The position numbers and the translations under genes were made by a program. Shown here piece after piece: positions 27,801 to 34,178 of a DNA stretch of 36,236 nt. The DNA lies in the IMG/VR virus record IMGVR_UViG_3300034198_001469, positions 1-36,236 of that record; one strand, given 5' to 3'. The first letter of the stretch is position 1; each line of letters starts with the position of its first letter. The notes under the pieces are model-generated. The model worked only from the letters and a program-made list of their open reading frames with translations, did no database searches and was not told the DNA's origin. Origin of the DNA: a virus.

Positions 27801-30226
27801 AAGCTCATAGGGCCGCTGTGCTGAACAAACTTTGTTCCGTATGCTGTAATGTTTCCTAGGTCTCTTAAATTACTATCTCCCGGATATATTCCAGAGAAGG
27901 TAGTAAGATTATCAACAATTGAACTTACATGATCGATGACTTCGCCAAGCGTAAATGTTCCAATATCTGCGTTTAATGGATTATTTTGCAAGTTTACGGG
28001 AATTTCATAATACCCATTTTTATTAATTGGCTGAGCCGCATAGGCTTTAATAGTTAATATATCAGTTGATGCTAGATCAGATGTTAATTTAATTTTTTTA
28101 TAAATCGTATCATCAACTAACGACCATGTGGCAGGATCAACACGATACCCGTTAATATAAACGCGAACAACAAGATCATTAAGATTTGTTATATCATCAA
28201 AAATATCTAATGGAAAATTATTTTTTAAATTGCTATTTTTATAAATTCGAATAGCCGCTTGTGTATATGATGCTGTGCAGGTCGTCCATCCGTTCTTATA
28301 AACTACATTACCGGCATAGTCTTGACTAACTAAGAATCCGGTGTTGACTCCCACCGTTGTAAGAGCTGTAGTAGTAAGTAATTTATACTGAAAACTATCA
28401 GTTACTAGGGCAAAGTTAAAGACAATATCACCGATATTATTAATATTTTTATAGGTTAAGGCAAATCCTAGACTAGTGTCTGCTGTACCTTTTCCTACTG
28501 TATATCCAAACACCGGTGTACCTTTAAAAGTAGTTCCAGGATAGGTTGCGGTATCACCGAACGATACTTTGTTACTATCAACTATATCAAATAGAGGTGG
28601 TTGATTTACTGAAAGTTTTTGTTGTGCTGTTTTCCAAGTAGTGCCGTTATACCAATACATTTGCCCAGCATTATTTGTACCTTGTTTAACTAATGCCACT
28701 TGATTAAGTACAGGAGTTGCATAAGGTACTAGATGAATTTGATTATAACCTTGTATATTAATAAAGGTAACTTTATAAATGTTATTTTTAACTAATCTAT
28801 CAGTGTCTGCTGTAAATAAAATTAACTGGCCTTGTGTTAACGATATACCATCAACATTGTATCCTGCACTTCCTTCAATTGTTGAAAACACATCTTTAGT
28901 AAATGTATCTACTACGTCAATATCAGATATTGCCTGCGTTCCAAAATTGAATAATTTTAAATCAGCATTAAATTCAATAATAGGTCTTACAGCTCTTGCA
29001 GTTTGATCAAGATTAACTGTCTGGCCAGATAATTTAGCACTAGTAGCTATAACATCTTTATGGAACCAACGATTATATCTCGACCACGGATTATGATCTC
29101 TACTACCGCGATTAACAAGAAGGTAATCTTTAGTCAACGCAAATCCAGTTGCATCACTAAATGGCTGAGCATCAAATGGAGTTGCATCAAAATATACTGC
29201 TTCGGATATCGTATAAGTTGTTACAATTTCTAATATGTTTTTATTAATTAATTTAATAGCATCGCCAACCCCTTCAACATAAAATTCTGCGTCGGCATAT
29301 TCAATTGGGGTAACATTACCGCTAAATGCAACTTTCATTCCGTTGCTTAAAGATGTTCCATCAGGGAGTGTGTATGTTTTTTTACCTAAAACATCTTTCA
29401 CTACATCAATAAATGTATCTGCTGTTATATCAAAAATTTCTATTGCGCCGCCAATATTTTGATCATCGTCGCTTTGATAAAATAACAAACTAGGTGCATC
29501 GACAGGAACTTTAAAAGTAATAGTTCCGGAAACTACACCGTTGGCGCTAACACCTTCCGTATATCTATCGGCTAAATTTGTATTTTTTGCAATTTTAAAA
29601 CTAAAAGGATGTCCGGGACTAGTAATATTAAATTGATAAGTTTGTCCTCTGTATAATCGCAATACCGGATTAGGAGTATCACCGTCTGGTGTGAACACAT
29701 ATTGATTGTCAGCACCTACTGATTGTAGATTAACTGTATATGTGCTAGTAATAGCTAGTTGCTGGCCCGGAATTGTTATTGTTGCCGGGCCATAGGGTAG
29801 CCAGTAATAGTTTTGAAAGTTTACAAACTTATCCCAGTCAATGTGCGGATCCCATGAATAAAATTCTTGAGCGTTTACCCTGGCGTGGTTAAGTGTATTT
29901 CCGCCGAATACACCTAATTGATTAATATAGTCAATATAATCTTTAAAGAAAGTAACATTTCCCAGAGGATCTTGAACTGTAAATCCTGGTTCAAGCTGAT
30001 AGTTTTGACGGGCATCGTCTGCCGCATTAACATATATGTCAGTGCCTAATGCCGCTTTGGCATTTTTTCTGCCTATAAAGCCATTAACTTTTTTTACAGT
30101 GCCTGGTTGTACTAGTTGTTCAATAGTGGCTTGTAAGAATTTCTTATTAGCATCAGTCTTAAAATAGTTGGGTAAGAAATTTACTGCGATAGCAGATGTA
30201 CCGGTAGGTATATTACTGTTAGCCAT
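15815..30226 (-). CDS. Giant mosaic virion (baseplate-associated) protein, 4803 aa
   Basis: One uninterrupted frame encoding about 0.5 MDa. Residues 1-150 (NFLPNYFKTDANKKFLQATI, QLVQPGTVKKVNGFIGRKNA, NYQLEP, DPHIDWDKFVNFQNYYWLP) resemble the large structural protein after gp6 in marine T4-like phages, as I recall it. Residues 170-267 look cupredoxin-like (LYRGQTYQFNITSPGHPFSF). Near 836-882 is SVAESLGIDGDT...SPYYFSDM. Chitin-binding-like (CBM5/12) modules with the W-x(n)-Y-x(2)-G-x-I-V-x-Y pattern lie near 1413, 1550, 1732, 2217 and 4635. An FG-GAP-like beta-propeller spans about 2120-2700. GxGY...APxV repeats lie near 3095, 3455 and 3500. From about 3560 to 4500 are repeated small beta modules (VYVNGTAI, VYANGVLL), then RRGTLGTGTPIIHH near 4550. 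The start overlaps gp6 by 8 bp, with GGAG 6 nt before the ATG. A wedge, sheath-contact or fibre-anchor role is inferred from position. Confidence 0.85.
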   Translation of the reverse strand: MANSNIPTGTSAIAVNFLPNYFKTDANKKFLQATIEQLVQPGTVKKVNGFIGRKNAKAALGTDIYVNAADDARQNYQLEPGFTVQDPLGNVTFFKDYIDYINQLGVFGGNTLNHARVNAQEFYSWDPHIDWDKFVNFQNYYWLPYGPATITIPGQQLAITSTYTVNLQSVGADNQYVFTPDGDTPNPVLRLYRGQTYQFNITSPGHPFSFKIAKNTNLADRYTEGVSANGVVSGTITFKVPVDAPSLLFYQSDDDQNIGGAIEIFDITADTFIDVVKDVLGKKTYTLPDGTSLSNGMKVAFSGNVTPIEYADAEFYVEGVGDAIKLINKNILEIVTTYTISEAVYFDATPFDAQPFSDATGFALTKDYLLVNRGSRDHNPWSRYNRWFHKDVIATSAKLSGQTVNLDQTARAVRPIIEFNADLKLFNFGTQAISDIDVVDTFTKDVFSTIEGSAGYNVDGISLTQGQLILFTADTDRLVKNNIYKVTFINIQGYNQIHLVPYATPVLNQVALVKQGTNNAGQMYWYNGTTWKTAQQKLSVNQPPLFDIVDSNKVSFGDTATYPGTTFKGTPVFGYTVGKGTADTSLGFALTYKNINNIGDIVFNFALVTDSFQYKLLTTTALTTVGVNTGFLVSQDYAGNVVYKNGWTTCTASYTQAAIRIYKNSNLKNNFPLDIFDDITNLNDLVVRVYINGYRVDPATWSLVDDTIYKKIKLTSDLASTDILTIKAYAAQPINKNGYYEIPVNLQNNPLNADIGTFTLGEVIDHVSSIVDNLTTFSGIYPGDSNLRDLGNITAYGTKFVQHSGPMSLSVYHTTSETNNIVRAIEKNREDYNIFKRNFISVAESLGIDGDTSTLVDLILQKVNANKPNTSPYYFSDMVPYGATIVTNLTVIDYRIKNYPLTNVFTLASLSNKAVGVYLNNTQLLYGTQYTFSDQGFVVIDNSVSLTNGDTITTREYLNTDGCFVPETPTKLGIWPKYEPKIYLDTTLINPVLMIQGHDGSQIAAYGDYRDQVILELEKRIFNNIKVQYDPTIYDIADIVPSYNRSNAFSRTEFDQTLAPSFYKWSSLIDQDFTKPIRYDITNSFSYNYQGHSAPDGSTVPGYWRGIYRYLLDTDRPNICPWEMLGFTIQPSWWTQVYGPAPYTSDNTPMWQDITDGIVRQPGIATVKLPKYAKPFLIKHIPVDVSGNLISPLQAGLAVGTVTLDTSLGYIFGDVGPVESAWRRSSHYPFSVLLVSMLLTPAKTFGLLLDRSRIVRNIAGQIVYSDTGLRIKPSDIKLLTTYNNSTGIRTAGIINYLVNFILSDNLKSYSSYQYDLSNIGANLSYRIGAFTSKEKFNLLLDSKTYASTSSVFVPQENYSIILNSSSPIKKIAYSGIIVTKINAGYEVKGYSQTQLYFKYYPYTQSGAAVNVGGISETYTAWSESQQYAAGTIVKYGATYYRVKTTHTTTNTFNSVYYISLTSLPVIGGRNAIFRKTWDRTKPTVVPYGTVFSSVQEVVDFLLGYGEWLKDQGFIFDEYNAKLNAVTNWETSAKEFMFWSTQNWSSGRDKWVTWSPSLTIASGDIVRYNGIYYRAVKNVPASLQFNANNFVKLDSLSTVGSSVISLSPSASKIAFSTTLAVVDNITNPFNNYEIVKVDGTPLESTFINSYRENNEVSYSSRTNDGIYGASFYLIQNEQVVILNNTTMFGDTIYSPATGYRQERIKISGYVSIDWYGGFDVPGFIFDEAIINDWEPWQDYNLGDIVKYKQFYYSADKFLQGTETFNPAMWIKLTKAPTAELLPNWNYKAGQFEDFYSLDSDNFDSMQQQVAQHLIGYQKRSYLDNIIKDDVSEFKFYQGMIREKGTQNVLNKLFDVLSSDNQESLKFYEEWAIRLGQYGASGAFDNIEFILDESLFKNNPQGFSLVNQPNPTAYDNIIRQTPTDVYLKPTGYNNALWPQLTAPQTYLRSAGYVRSSDVFISLGQLSEIVKYDITTFNNGSYIWCAFENTSWNVYRFTDVNFHVTSVTYDNVSVLTISIQNSVTLPVGSWIGISQTSNINGFYQITSVTLNSFTVTAKPASWSAPFTQLTEIVIFALLSQRTSSIDDIDSIIPLRLTAGELLWTDDIGTGKWGVWKYNPVYSKSSLINTSPASLLNYGRTVAINKNGNILGISTANGEVIVWDKASPVSAWTQREVVQQPFIASVLHTPLPGTVASTVAFSADGTWLVTGSPTVGYAYSKYLGEYISSNTYAIGDIVSIGHNYFYQALVAVSINHAPTVGNVSNSYWENIPYIPVSSSGTTSNLISQGVISLYKKDTNNIYTLVDTIISPNPQLNELFGSTIQFFNAAGSNPFNNSTFTSEILVSAPGSGVIYSFVYGSVQEASTAYNPVGSSGATIVVTSTAGILPGMIVTGIGFTSGQTVLTVVNSTTLLLSGSPNSTPSGVLKFSVNGWFFNSALAENGKVLGNSITTSGDGQTAYAYTVSGGSTGVVKVISNNISGLTATITGTTLTFGSSIALSNDGTYLAVGDPFAKGIDVNQGAVIVYKLTNNSYSPYQTIVNHAPQNSGNFGKTLAFMSDKTLVIYSANADTIREMSFDDHKTRLSNSQTLYGNPYVLDTRETIDGKTNINTVPTTFDKNSTAFTTKDPNSGKIDIYDNYNSKWVYAESLATTNLTSDAYGTGFAVGANHVIVGAPLALDQTYTSGQVYDYYKNNGAYTWTLSRVESDRPDATKVKRAFLYNRKTGDLIKHLDVVDPLQGKIPGIAAEEITFTSFYDPAVYSIGDTTVTVNTNKPWTKSQVGKLWWDLRTAKFIDANDTDVVYRNSFWNTLSTGASIDIYEWVSTTYLPAAWDSLADTEQGLALGISGKSLYGNTSYSISQVFDTISQTFKNTYYFWVKNKTIVPSVSGRYMSAADTASLIGNPRGQGYEYLALTGLDSFSLVNVKPVLKGIDVVLSVEYWKTSKTDQNVHSHWKIINDDISTTIPATIEQKWFDSLCGKDLNDRPVPDLTQPPKLRYGIENRPRQSMFINRFEALKQVIEKVNVVLASNQIQETKKLTALNSYDKYPDFVTLTDGTKILPSGLYDVTSDTDAELSYISVGAFRRPDLSPVIVDGKITGITINYAGAGYLYAPYIEIVDSNGVGAVVRSTINSLGQITGSVVIKSGEGYSATAVSIVRDYSALVYSDSQNQNTWSIYSYDPTGKVWSRIKSKTYDVRNYWSSVDWYATGYSSLTASDFYLETFAQLSTITPKVGQLVHVATSSTHGWQLLYKYANSTSTDWTQSYKVVGLEKGTIKLSSDLYKFANTSIGYDDSTFDGVPFDTVATTELRIILTVLKDDILTDELKQTYLDLFFTSVRYALSEQTYLDWIFKTSLIKATHNIGTLNQPVNYQTDNLANFQEYVAEVKPYRTKIREYVSAYSKVDTAKTLITDFDLPSVYENSRFSPIQTYIRGGKVLSDNAIVNTYPWKNWFDNVGFVVTDLKIVSGGSGYFTEPTVRIISDSGTGATARAFFSNGVVNRIVLLTHGTGYLSAPTVIIDGGTSVDGTAARAIAVIGNSYASDQPHGVIRSALVKIKFDRVSQTYYITQLQQTETFTVTGTQLQFNLTWAPDLRIGQTTVTINDITVLRDLYTLSVKTSTNKGYTTYSGLVTFATSPAVGAVVKVTYVKDWSLLTAADRIQFYYNPQSGQIGNDLTQLMTGIDYGGVIVNGLGFDVSAGWGALPYASDKWDTFDSTFNDYIVTITAGQRTLTLPYIPVAGTQLNVYYVHQQVDTFVSDGSTLKYSYSSNDLYPTVSVVTTLTSTATTSTVNLAGVFLLGLTSITGIKLGDVVTSAGSSSFSYGTTVKAINTQTNVVTLSQILYANIPAGQSIVFSHLLSTPINYTISTNSTIILKTAITAGSVLTVTGNYNPVRIDSLTYVAPVVPLDGGSAGSLTAGSTVDDGSASDSYSSIDDGGGANVITDLPFGSTIVMQTPIADGINPTVITIPSSYPAHDGDTFIIRQSTSDGSIKPQENDYDTALSGGNMSYSSAIGIAAEDIIVDGDGMVTPTSSPAPEEVVPGQVVDAVAIKVYDQPNSGSANIKVDNFIANGSTTKFKISQTPSSPRAIIVKTNSTINTYGTDYSIDYANKQIIFTSAPSSNATVSIFSLGFNGSNILDIDYFVGDGNTLEFITKAPWLSSVTSLVYVNGTAITPALFKTDNTYVSANRIGLRFSSPPAKNSLINYIIVSGSQQTFAITKTETLVGTGKNSYNLQYPIGTSLPLETSMLVRVDQKILLGPNNSYFTIANNKLSYKIDPTAFLPYSVALENIKVYANGVLLSIGTDYTVDLSGITISINQSTYTTYTGLKLIVSVTSNEAYAYDSTTGTITFTQNYDNTHNIEVISSYRHDVLDIQRTDINVTTSLQLTPDTVTFFNYKAVTGGIIQLNRYVANDGYVWIIKNGSLLVPAVDYKLNDDHTSITMALNLVRTDTITFITYSSNILNSGISYMQFKDMLNRVHFKRLNLYKETYLVNPLYYNDTQIVVADASKFDLPNTSNNKPGIIEIRGERIEFFALTQDVTSSHWILTNLRRGTLGTGTPIIHHIGSWVQEIGASETIPYSETTTTQQIVADGVSNLYDINFVPKKTATTWNYSSGYTSSIPTGYGQCDNIEVFVGGYDTSSVWTANTSYLAGVIITLGSYTYKCTVTHTSGTVFQSDFTAGKWTFFVGNIRLKKKPYMVHNVNIAPASPEGDLQLDADFAVDGTSAKIRLTTPLAVNNVITVVQRQGIAWDSTLNIQNDTSQIANFLKAVPGIWYKDFKQVSTVSTGPSTFDTSSTSLDSGNITFDRG

Positions 30227-33200
30227 TTAGTGCTCCATAGTTGGCGCTAGTTACATTTTGATTAGATGTTATCGTTGTCAATCCATTTCCTGTTACAGAT
30301 TTAATGTTGCCGCCGGTGATACTTGAAATTATCTCAATATCAGCTACCGTTGCACCATTAATAAAAATTTGATTGCTAGGGCATTGTATTTCAAATAAAC
30401 TACCAAAGTATAAACCTGTTTGCTTAGGAACAATTACAAAGTTTGTAATATCAGGAACTAGTTGATTCATTACGTATGTTGACAATTCTGTGAAATAAAA
30501 GGTATCACCAAAATTCCAATTATCAAGAGCAAAGAATGTATTAATTGCAGTTATTACTCGAGCTTTTATATCGTTATCTGATACTACACTGCTCGAATTC
30601 TTCGTTACTTTAAATGTTGCCTGTACTTCAGTTGAGGCTGTAGATCCAAATAATATTTTATAACTTACCGGATGGTAAACTATTTCATCTGAGATAGATT
30701 TAATTAAATTTAAATTAGGAGAAATCAGATTATACAATTCATCTGAACTTGGTGGTAACGGTTCGCTGACATTCGCACCTACAAGCCATTGTCTAAATGA
30801 AGTGTCATAATTTTTAGTTAAAATATAAATGTCAATAATATTACTAGCACTTGGATCTATTCTAGAATTATAATCTGCACTATGGGTATATTGAAATTTT
30901 AATTTATCGCGCCCTACATATACTTTATAATCAAGACTTGGTGTTAACGTTACTGTAGATAATGCTAGTTGTTTAACAACTCCAGTATCAACAAAATAAA
31001 AATACTGTCCGTCTTTATATGATGTTAAAGTTGACTGAACCGAAGCTTGGGTAGCCGCAATAATAACTGTTCCGGCACTGTTACTTACATATTGATAATC
31101 TTCTTGTCCGTCAGCGAGTGTGTATTTTTTCTGTATAATATATTTTGTCAACGGTGCTGTAGACGGTGCTACAATATTTAAAAATATTTCTGGGTCAACG
31201 ATTGTACCGTCATTAGAATTCTGACCAAAACTAACTAATATTTTTTGATTATCAATATACCCGTCAAGTCCGCTATACTCTTTTGTTACTCTCCAAGGCT
31301 GATCAATAGTAAATGCAGAAGTACTGTCTGGCTGTGTGTTAACGCTGAGTATTTTAATTATATCAGATACTATAGTTCCAGTTGACGAGTCATAAATTGG
31401 ATTAGTACTATCAAAGTAAAAACGTACTTGCTGATCACTTTCAAATATATAACGTAACAATCTTGTTGTCACTGTGTATACTTGGTTGTCTGTCGTGAAT
31501 AGTAATAGCCAGCTCGAGTCCTGCTGTGAATTAGTTTGATCTCCTTGATTACCTAAACTAAACGATGAGATTGTATTTAGGTTTGATTCAAAAATAATTT
31601 GCCAGGTTTGTGTAGTCGCATCATAACGTAGACCGAATGGTTTATTTGCAAATACTAAATCAATCATAGTTGTCACTACAGACGAGCTGATACTAGTAGT
31701 TAATTTAGGAACTAATTTAGCAAGTACCGCGCCGGATGGTATTGGTTGATTTAGTGTAATTGGGCCTAACCCGGAAGGTAGCACTCCAGTATTATTAGCA
31801 GTTCCGTCTCCACTGACGCTGGCTACTTCAGCCCAAATATAGCTAGTTGCTCCTGCACTAGTAGCTGTACCAGTAACTAGTTTGTTTCCATTTAGTGTGT
31901 CAAAATATTTTCCCGATGGCGCCGTAAATTTAATTAATGCGCCAGGTGATAGATATTTTAAATCAGTGTTTGTATAGGTTCCCACTTTATAGGCGGCAGA
32001 GTCGACAACTGCTCCAATATATCCAGTAGATGAAAGACTGTCTGATGTTGTTTTATACCAAGCAATGCTAAGGCTTGAAGTTAAAAAATTTACAAAACTG
32101 TTATAGTAAAAATTAGCGAGATCATAACTACTAAGAATATCAGTAATTTTATTATAGATAACACCCTCAATATCAACTTTAGTAGTATAACTAAATTGTG
32201 TATCAGTAGTATAGGTGTCTTGGTAGATAATTCCGTCGTCAGCAAATAAATTTGTCGATGAATATTTTCCAGTAGGATCGGCTAGATCAAAATAACGGCT
32301 TATACCACTGCTAGCTCGATTAACGCTTTTTACTTTTGCAACTGCTTGTGTAACTGATAGTGGACTAATATTATAGTCTTCTCCAGTTATCATACGGTTT
32401 TGTGTATAATAAGTTTGAGGGGCATTAGTTTTTACAGTAGCATTGTCTTCAGATGCTGTTGCATTATTAACAGTAGACAGTAAACTTAAACTAAGAGTTA
32501 ATGTTTCCGCTGAGCCAGATGCCGAAGTGTAAGGAATACTTATAGACACATTTTTAATATCTGCAGGGTTTACAACATAACTTAACCCATTACTAATTCT
32601 ATAATAAGTTCTAAATGAACCCAATGGCAAAGTTCCAAATGTTCCGTCACTAAATGCTAAACTGACCTGGTCGCCTGCCCTAGTGACTACAGTATAAATG
32701 TCTTTAATATTTTTATTTAAACTATTGTATATAACATTATTACCAGTAGTTGCACTTACTTGTGTCCACAGATTACTTTCAAGACCGTTTTGATCTAACT
32801 GATATAACCAAACATCATTGTTATTAATATTTTGTGTAGCAATATCAATACTTTCATTACTGCTAGGTTGTGTCACTGTAAATTGTCCAGCTTGTAAATT
32901 ACCTTGTGTAAAATTAAAAAAGAATCCTGTACCAGAACTACCTGATCCATGCCCGTCATCTCTATAAACGCAAGCAGGGGCTAGTCCTAGTTTCGGAGCT
33001 TCTTCATAAATGAACGATTGGCCGCTAAATGTAGTACTAGTGATTTCAAAATTCATTGAACGGCCGGCCACTGTTGCTGTGAAAGAAAACACAGGAACAT
33101 TAGTATTAGTTGCATTGAATCTATACTGACTAGTAGGTATTCCATATATTGTAGCAGATGCTATTGGATTGCCAAACTGTTGAGTTTGCGGTAGCCCTGC

Positions 33201-33683
33201 ATTGATAACACGAATAAATTGATCGTACCAATTTGTGTTGCTAGGATCATTCCAAGTTACAACCTGATTAGCAATGTTACGACCATTGCTATCGATAACA
33301 GTTTCAGTAGTCTGTACTGTGGTGAATTTAAGAAGACCTTGTGCGGCAATATTACGCTTGGCATTATAACTAATTAATCTTGCTAAACGTAGTACACTAT
33401 CTCTACGACTAGCTAGTTCTAAAAAGTTTTCACGGGCATTTAAGTCTACACGAAATGCTACGCTTTGCCCAAGAAATGCTATTAAATCGATAAGTGCTAG
33501 ATACTCTGAGCTTTCAATATAATCATTAAAATCTTCTGGATAATTAGTACGCAAATACTGAATCATGGTTCTACGAAGATTTTCAAAGTCGTAACTTTGA
33601 AAGTCTGCATTACGGAAGCTCTGATAGATTTTTTTCCAGTCTTCTGATATTAATAGATTATTTTGTCTATCGGTTGAACTCAT
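30219..33683 (-). CDS. gp6: Baseplate wedge protein gp6 (baseplate J-like), enlarged
   Basis: Gp6 forms the iris of the T4 baseplate that surrounds the hub and changes shape on infection. Family blocks here are the N-terminal YLALIDLIAFLGQSVAFRVD (61-80), NARENFLELASRRDSVLRLA followed by RLISYNAKRN (82-111), and a baseplate-J-like middle (FSDGTFGTLPLGSFRTYYRI at about 335-360, APQTYYTQNRMITGEDYN at about 418-436). The length of 1154 residues is well above the 660 of T4 gp6. The extra sequence is T/S/N-rich and lies mainly after about residue 480. The C-terminal part includes WNFGDTFYFTELSTYVMNQL, close to gp6-type ends. AGGA 6 nt before the ATG is the ribosome binding site, and a late-type box lies 17 nt upstream. 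It follows gp25 as in T4-like marine phages. Confidence 0.9.
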   Translation of the reverse strand: MSSTDRQNNLLISEDWKKIYQSFRNADFQSYDFENLRRTMIQYLRTNYPEDFNDYIESSEYLALIDLIAFLGQSVAFRVDLNARENFLELASRRDSVLRLARLISYNAKRNIAAQGLLKFTTVQTTETVIDSNGRNIANQVVTWNDPSNTNWYDQFIRVINAGLPQTQQFGNPIASATIYGIPTSQYRFNATNTNVPVFSFTATVAGRSMNFEITSTTFSGQSFIYEEAPKLGLAPACVYRDDGHGSGSSGTGFFFNFTQGNLQAGQFTVTQPSSNESIDIATQNINNNDVWLYQLDQNGLESNLWTQVSATTGNNVIYNSLNKNIKDIYTVVTRAGDQVSLAFSDGTFGTLPLGSFRTYYRISNGLSYVVNPADIKNVSISIPYTSASGSAETLTLSLSLLSTVNNATASEDNATVKTNAPQTYYTQNRMITGEDYNISPLSVTQAVAKVKSVNRASSGISRYFDLADPTGKYSSTNLFADDGIIYQDTYTTDTQFSYTTKVDIEGVIYNKITDILSSYDLANFYYNSFVNFLTSSLSIAWYKTTSDSLSSTGYIGAVVDSAAYKVGTYTNTDLKYLSPGALIKFTAPSGKYFDTLNGNKLVTGTATSAGATSYIWAEVASVSGDGTANNTGVLPSGLGPITLNQPIPSGAVLAKLVPKLTTSISSSVVTTMIDLVFANKPFGLRYDATTQTWQIIFESNLNTISSFSLGNQGDQTNSQQDSSWLLLFTTDNQVYTVTTRLLRYIFESDQQVRFYFDSTNPIYDSSTGTIVSDIIKILSVNTQPDSTSAFTIDQPWRVTKEYSGLDGYIDNQKILVSFGQNSNDGTIVDPEIFLNIVAPSTAPLTKYIIQKKYTLADGQEDYQYVSNSAGTVIIAATQASVQSTLTSYKDGQYFYFVDTGVVKQLALSTVTLTPSLDYKVYVGRDKLKFQYTHSADYNSRIDPSASNIIDIYILTKNYDTSFRQWLVGANVSEPLPPSSDELYNLISPNLNLIKSISDEIVYHPVSYKILFGSTASTEVQATFKVTKNSSSVVSDNDIKARVITAINTFFALDNWNFGDTFYFTELSTYVMNQLVPDITNFVIVPKQTGLYFGSLFEIQCPSNQIFINGATVADIEIISSITGGNIKSVTGNGLTTITSNQNVTSANYGALNG

Positions 33684-33700
33684 GATTTATCCTAATATGG

Positions 33701-33708
33701 TATTTATT
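33701..33708 (-). promoter_or_regulatory. Late-type promoter box AATAAATA
   Basis: Reverse complement reads AATAAATA, 7 of 8 matches to the T4 late consensus, in the 49-bp gap between gp25 and gp6 and 17 nt before the gp6 ATG. Confidence 0.45.
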
Positions 33709-33732
33709 TGTTTAGATAATGTGCGTGTTTAA

Positions 33733-34176
33733 TTAAGCAACTAGCAGGCCGTTAGCTTGATCAAAGTTTAATTGTAAACTTTGCTGGATATTATACGGCA
33801 CATACGTTAACGTACATTGTATTTGTATACCCTGATTATAACCAGTTACAACCACTTGTCCAGGCTTTATTCTAGGGTCAGAATTTATAATGCGATTAAC
33901 ATTTTCTAGAATGACATTTTTAACAGATTCTGTAAGAGGTTCAAATAACAAGTCCCAAATAACTGTTCCGTAGAGAGGATTCATTAGACGCTCGCCCTGA
34001 CGTGTATTAAACTGATTTAATAAATCTTGCTTAATTAATTCAAAATCATAGAGATTATAATTTTCAGTTTGAGTGCTTATTGTGCTGAAACCTTTATACA
34101 TTTTTGGTCTAATATTATCAGGTGAATTTACAGCTGGTAATACAATTTTATCATATAGATTAGCATTTGAAGTCAT
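33733..34176 (-). CDS. gp25: Baseplate wedge subunit gp25 (GPW/gp25 family)
   Basis: A 147-residue protein matching the T4 gp25/P2 gpW lysozyme-like fold family, which joins gp6 and gp53 in the inner wedge and nucleates the sheath. The diagnostic segment is TRQGERLMNPLYGTVIWDLL followed by FEPLTE (about 57-82). Next come VKNVILENVNRIINSDPRIK and a beta tail VVVTGYNQGIQIQCTLTYVP. The N-terminal ~35 residues (YKGFSTISTQTENY) are an extension before the core. The family is not catalytic in T4 although the fold resembles lysozymes. AAGGA 8 nt before the ATG lies inside the end of the gp5-like gene; the intergenic gap is 2 bp. Strong call. Confidence 0.95.
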   Translation of the reverse strand: MTSNANLYDKIVLPAVNSPDNIRPKMYKGFSTISTQTENYNLYDFELIKQDLLNQFNTRQGERLMNPLYGTVIWDLLFEPLTESVKNVILENVNRIINSDPRIKPGQVVVTGYNQGIQIQCTLTYVPYNIQQSLQLNFDQANGLLVA

Positions 34177-34178
34177 AA

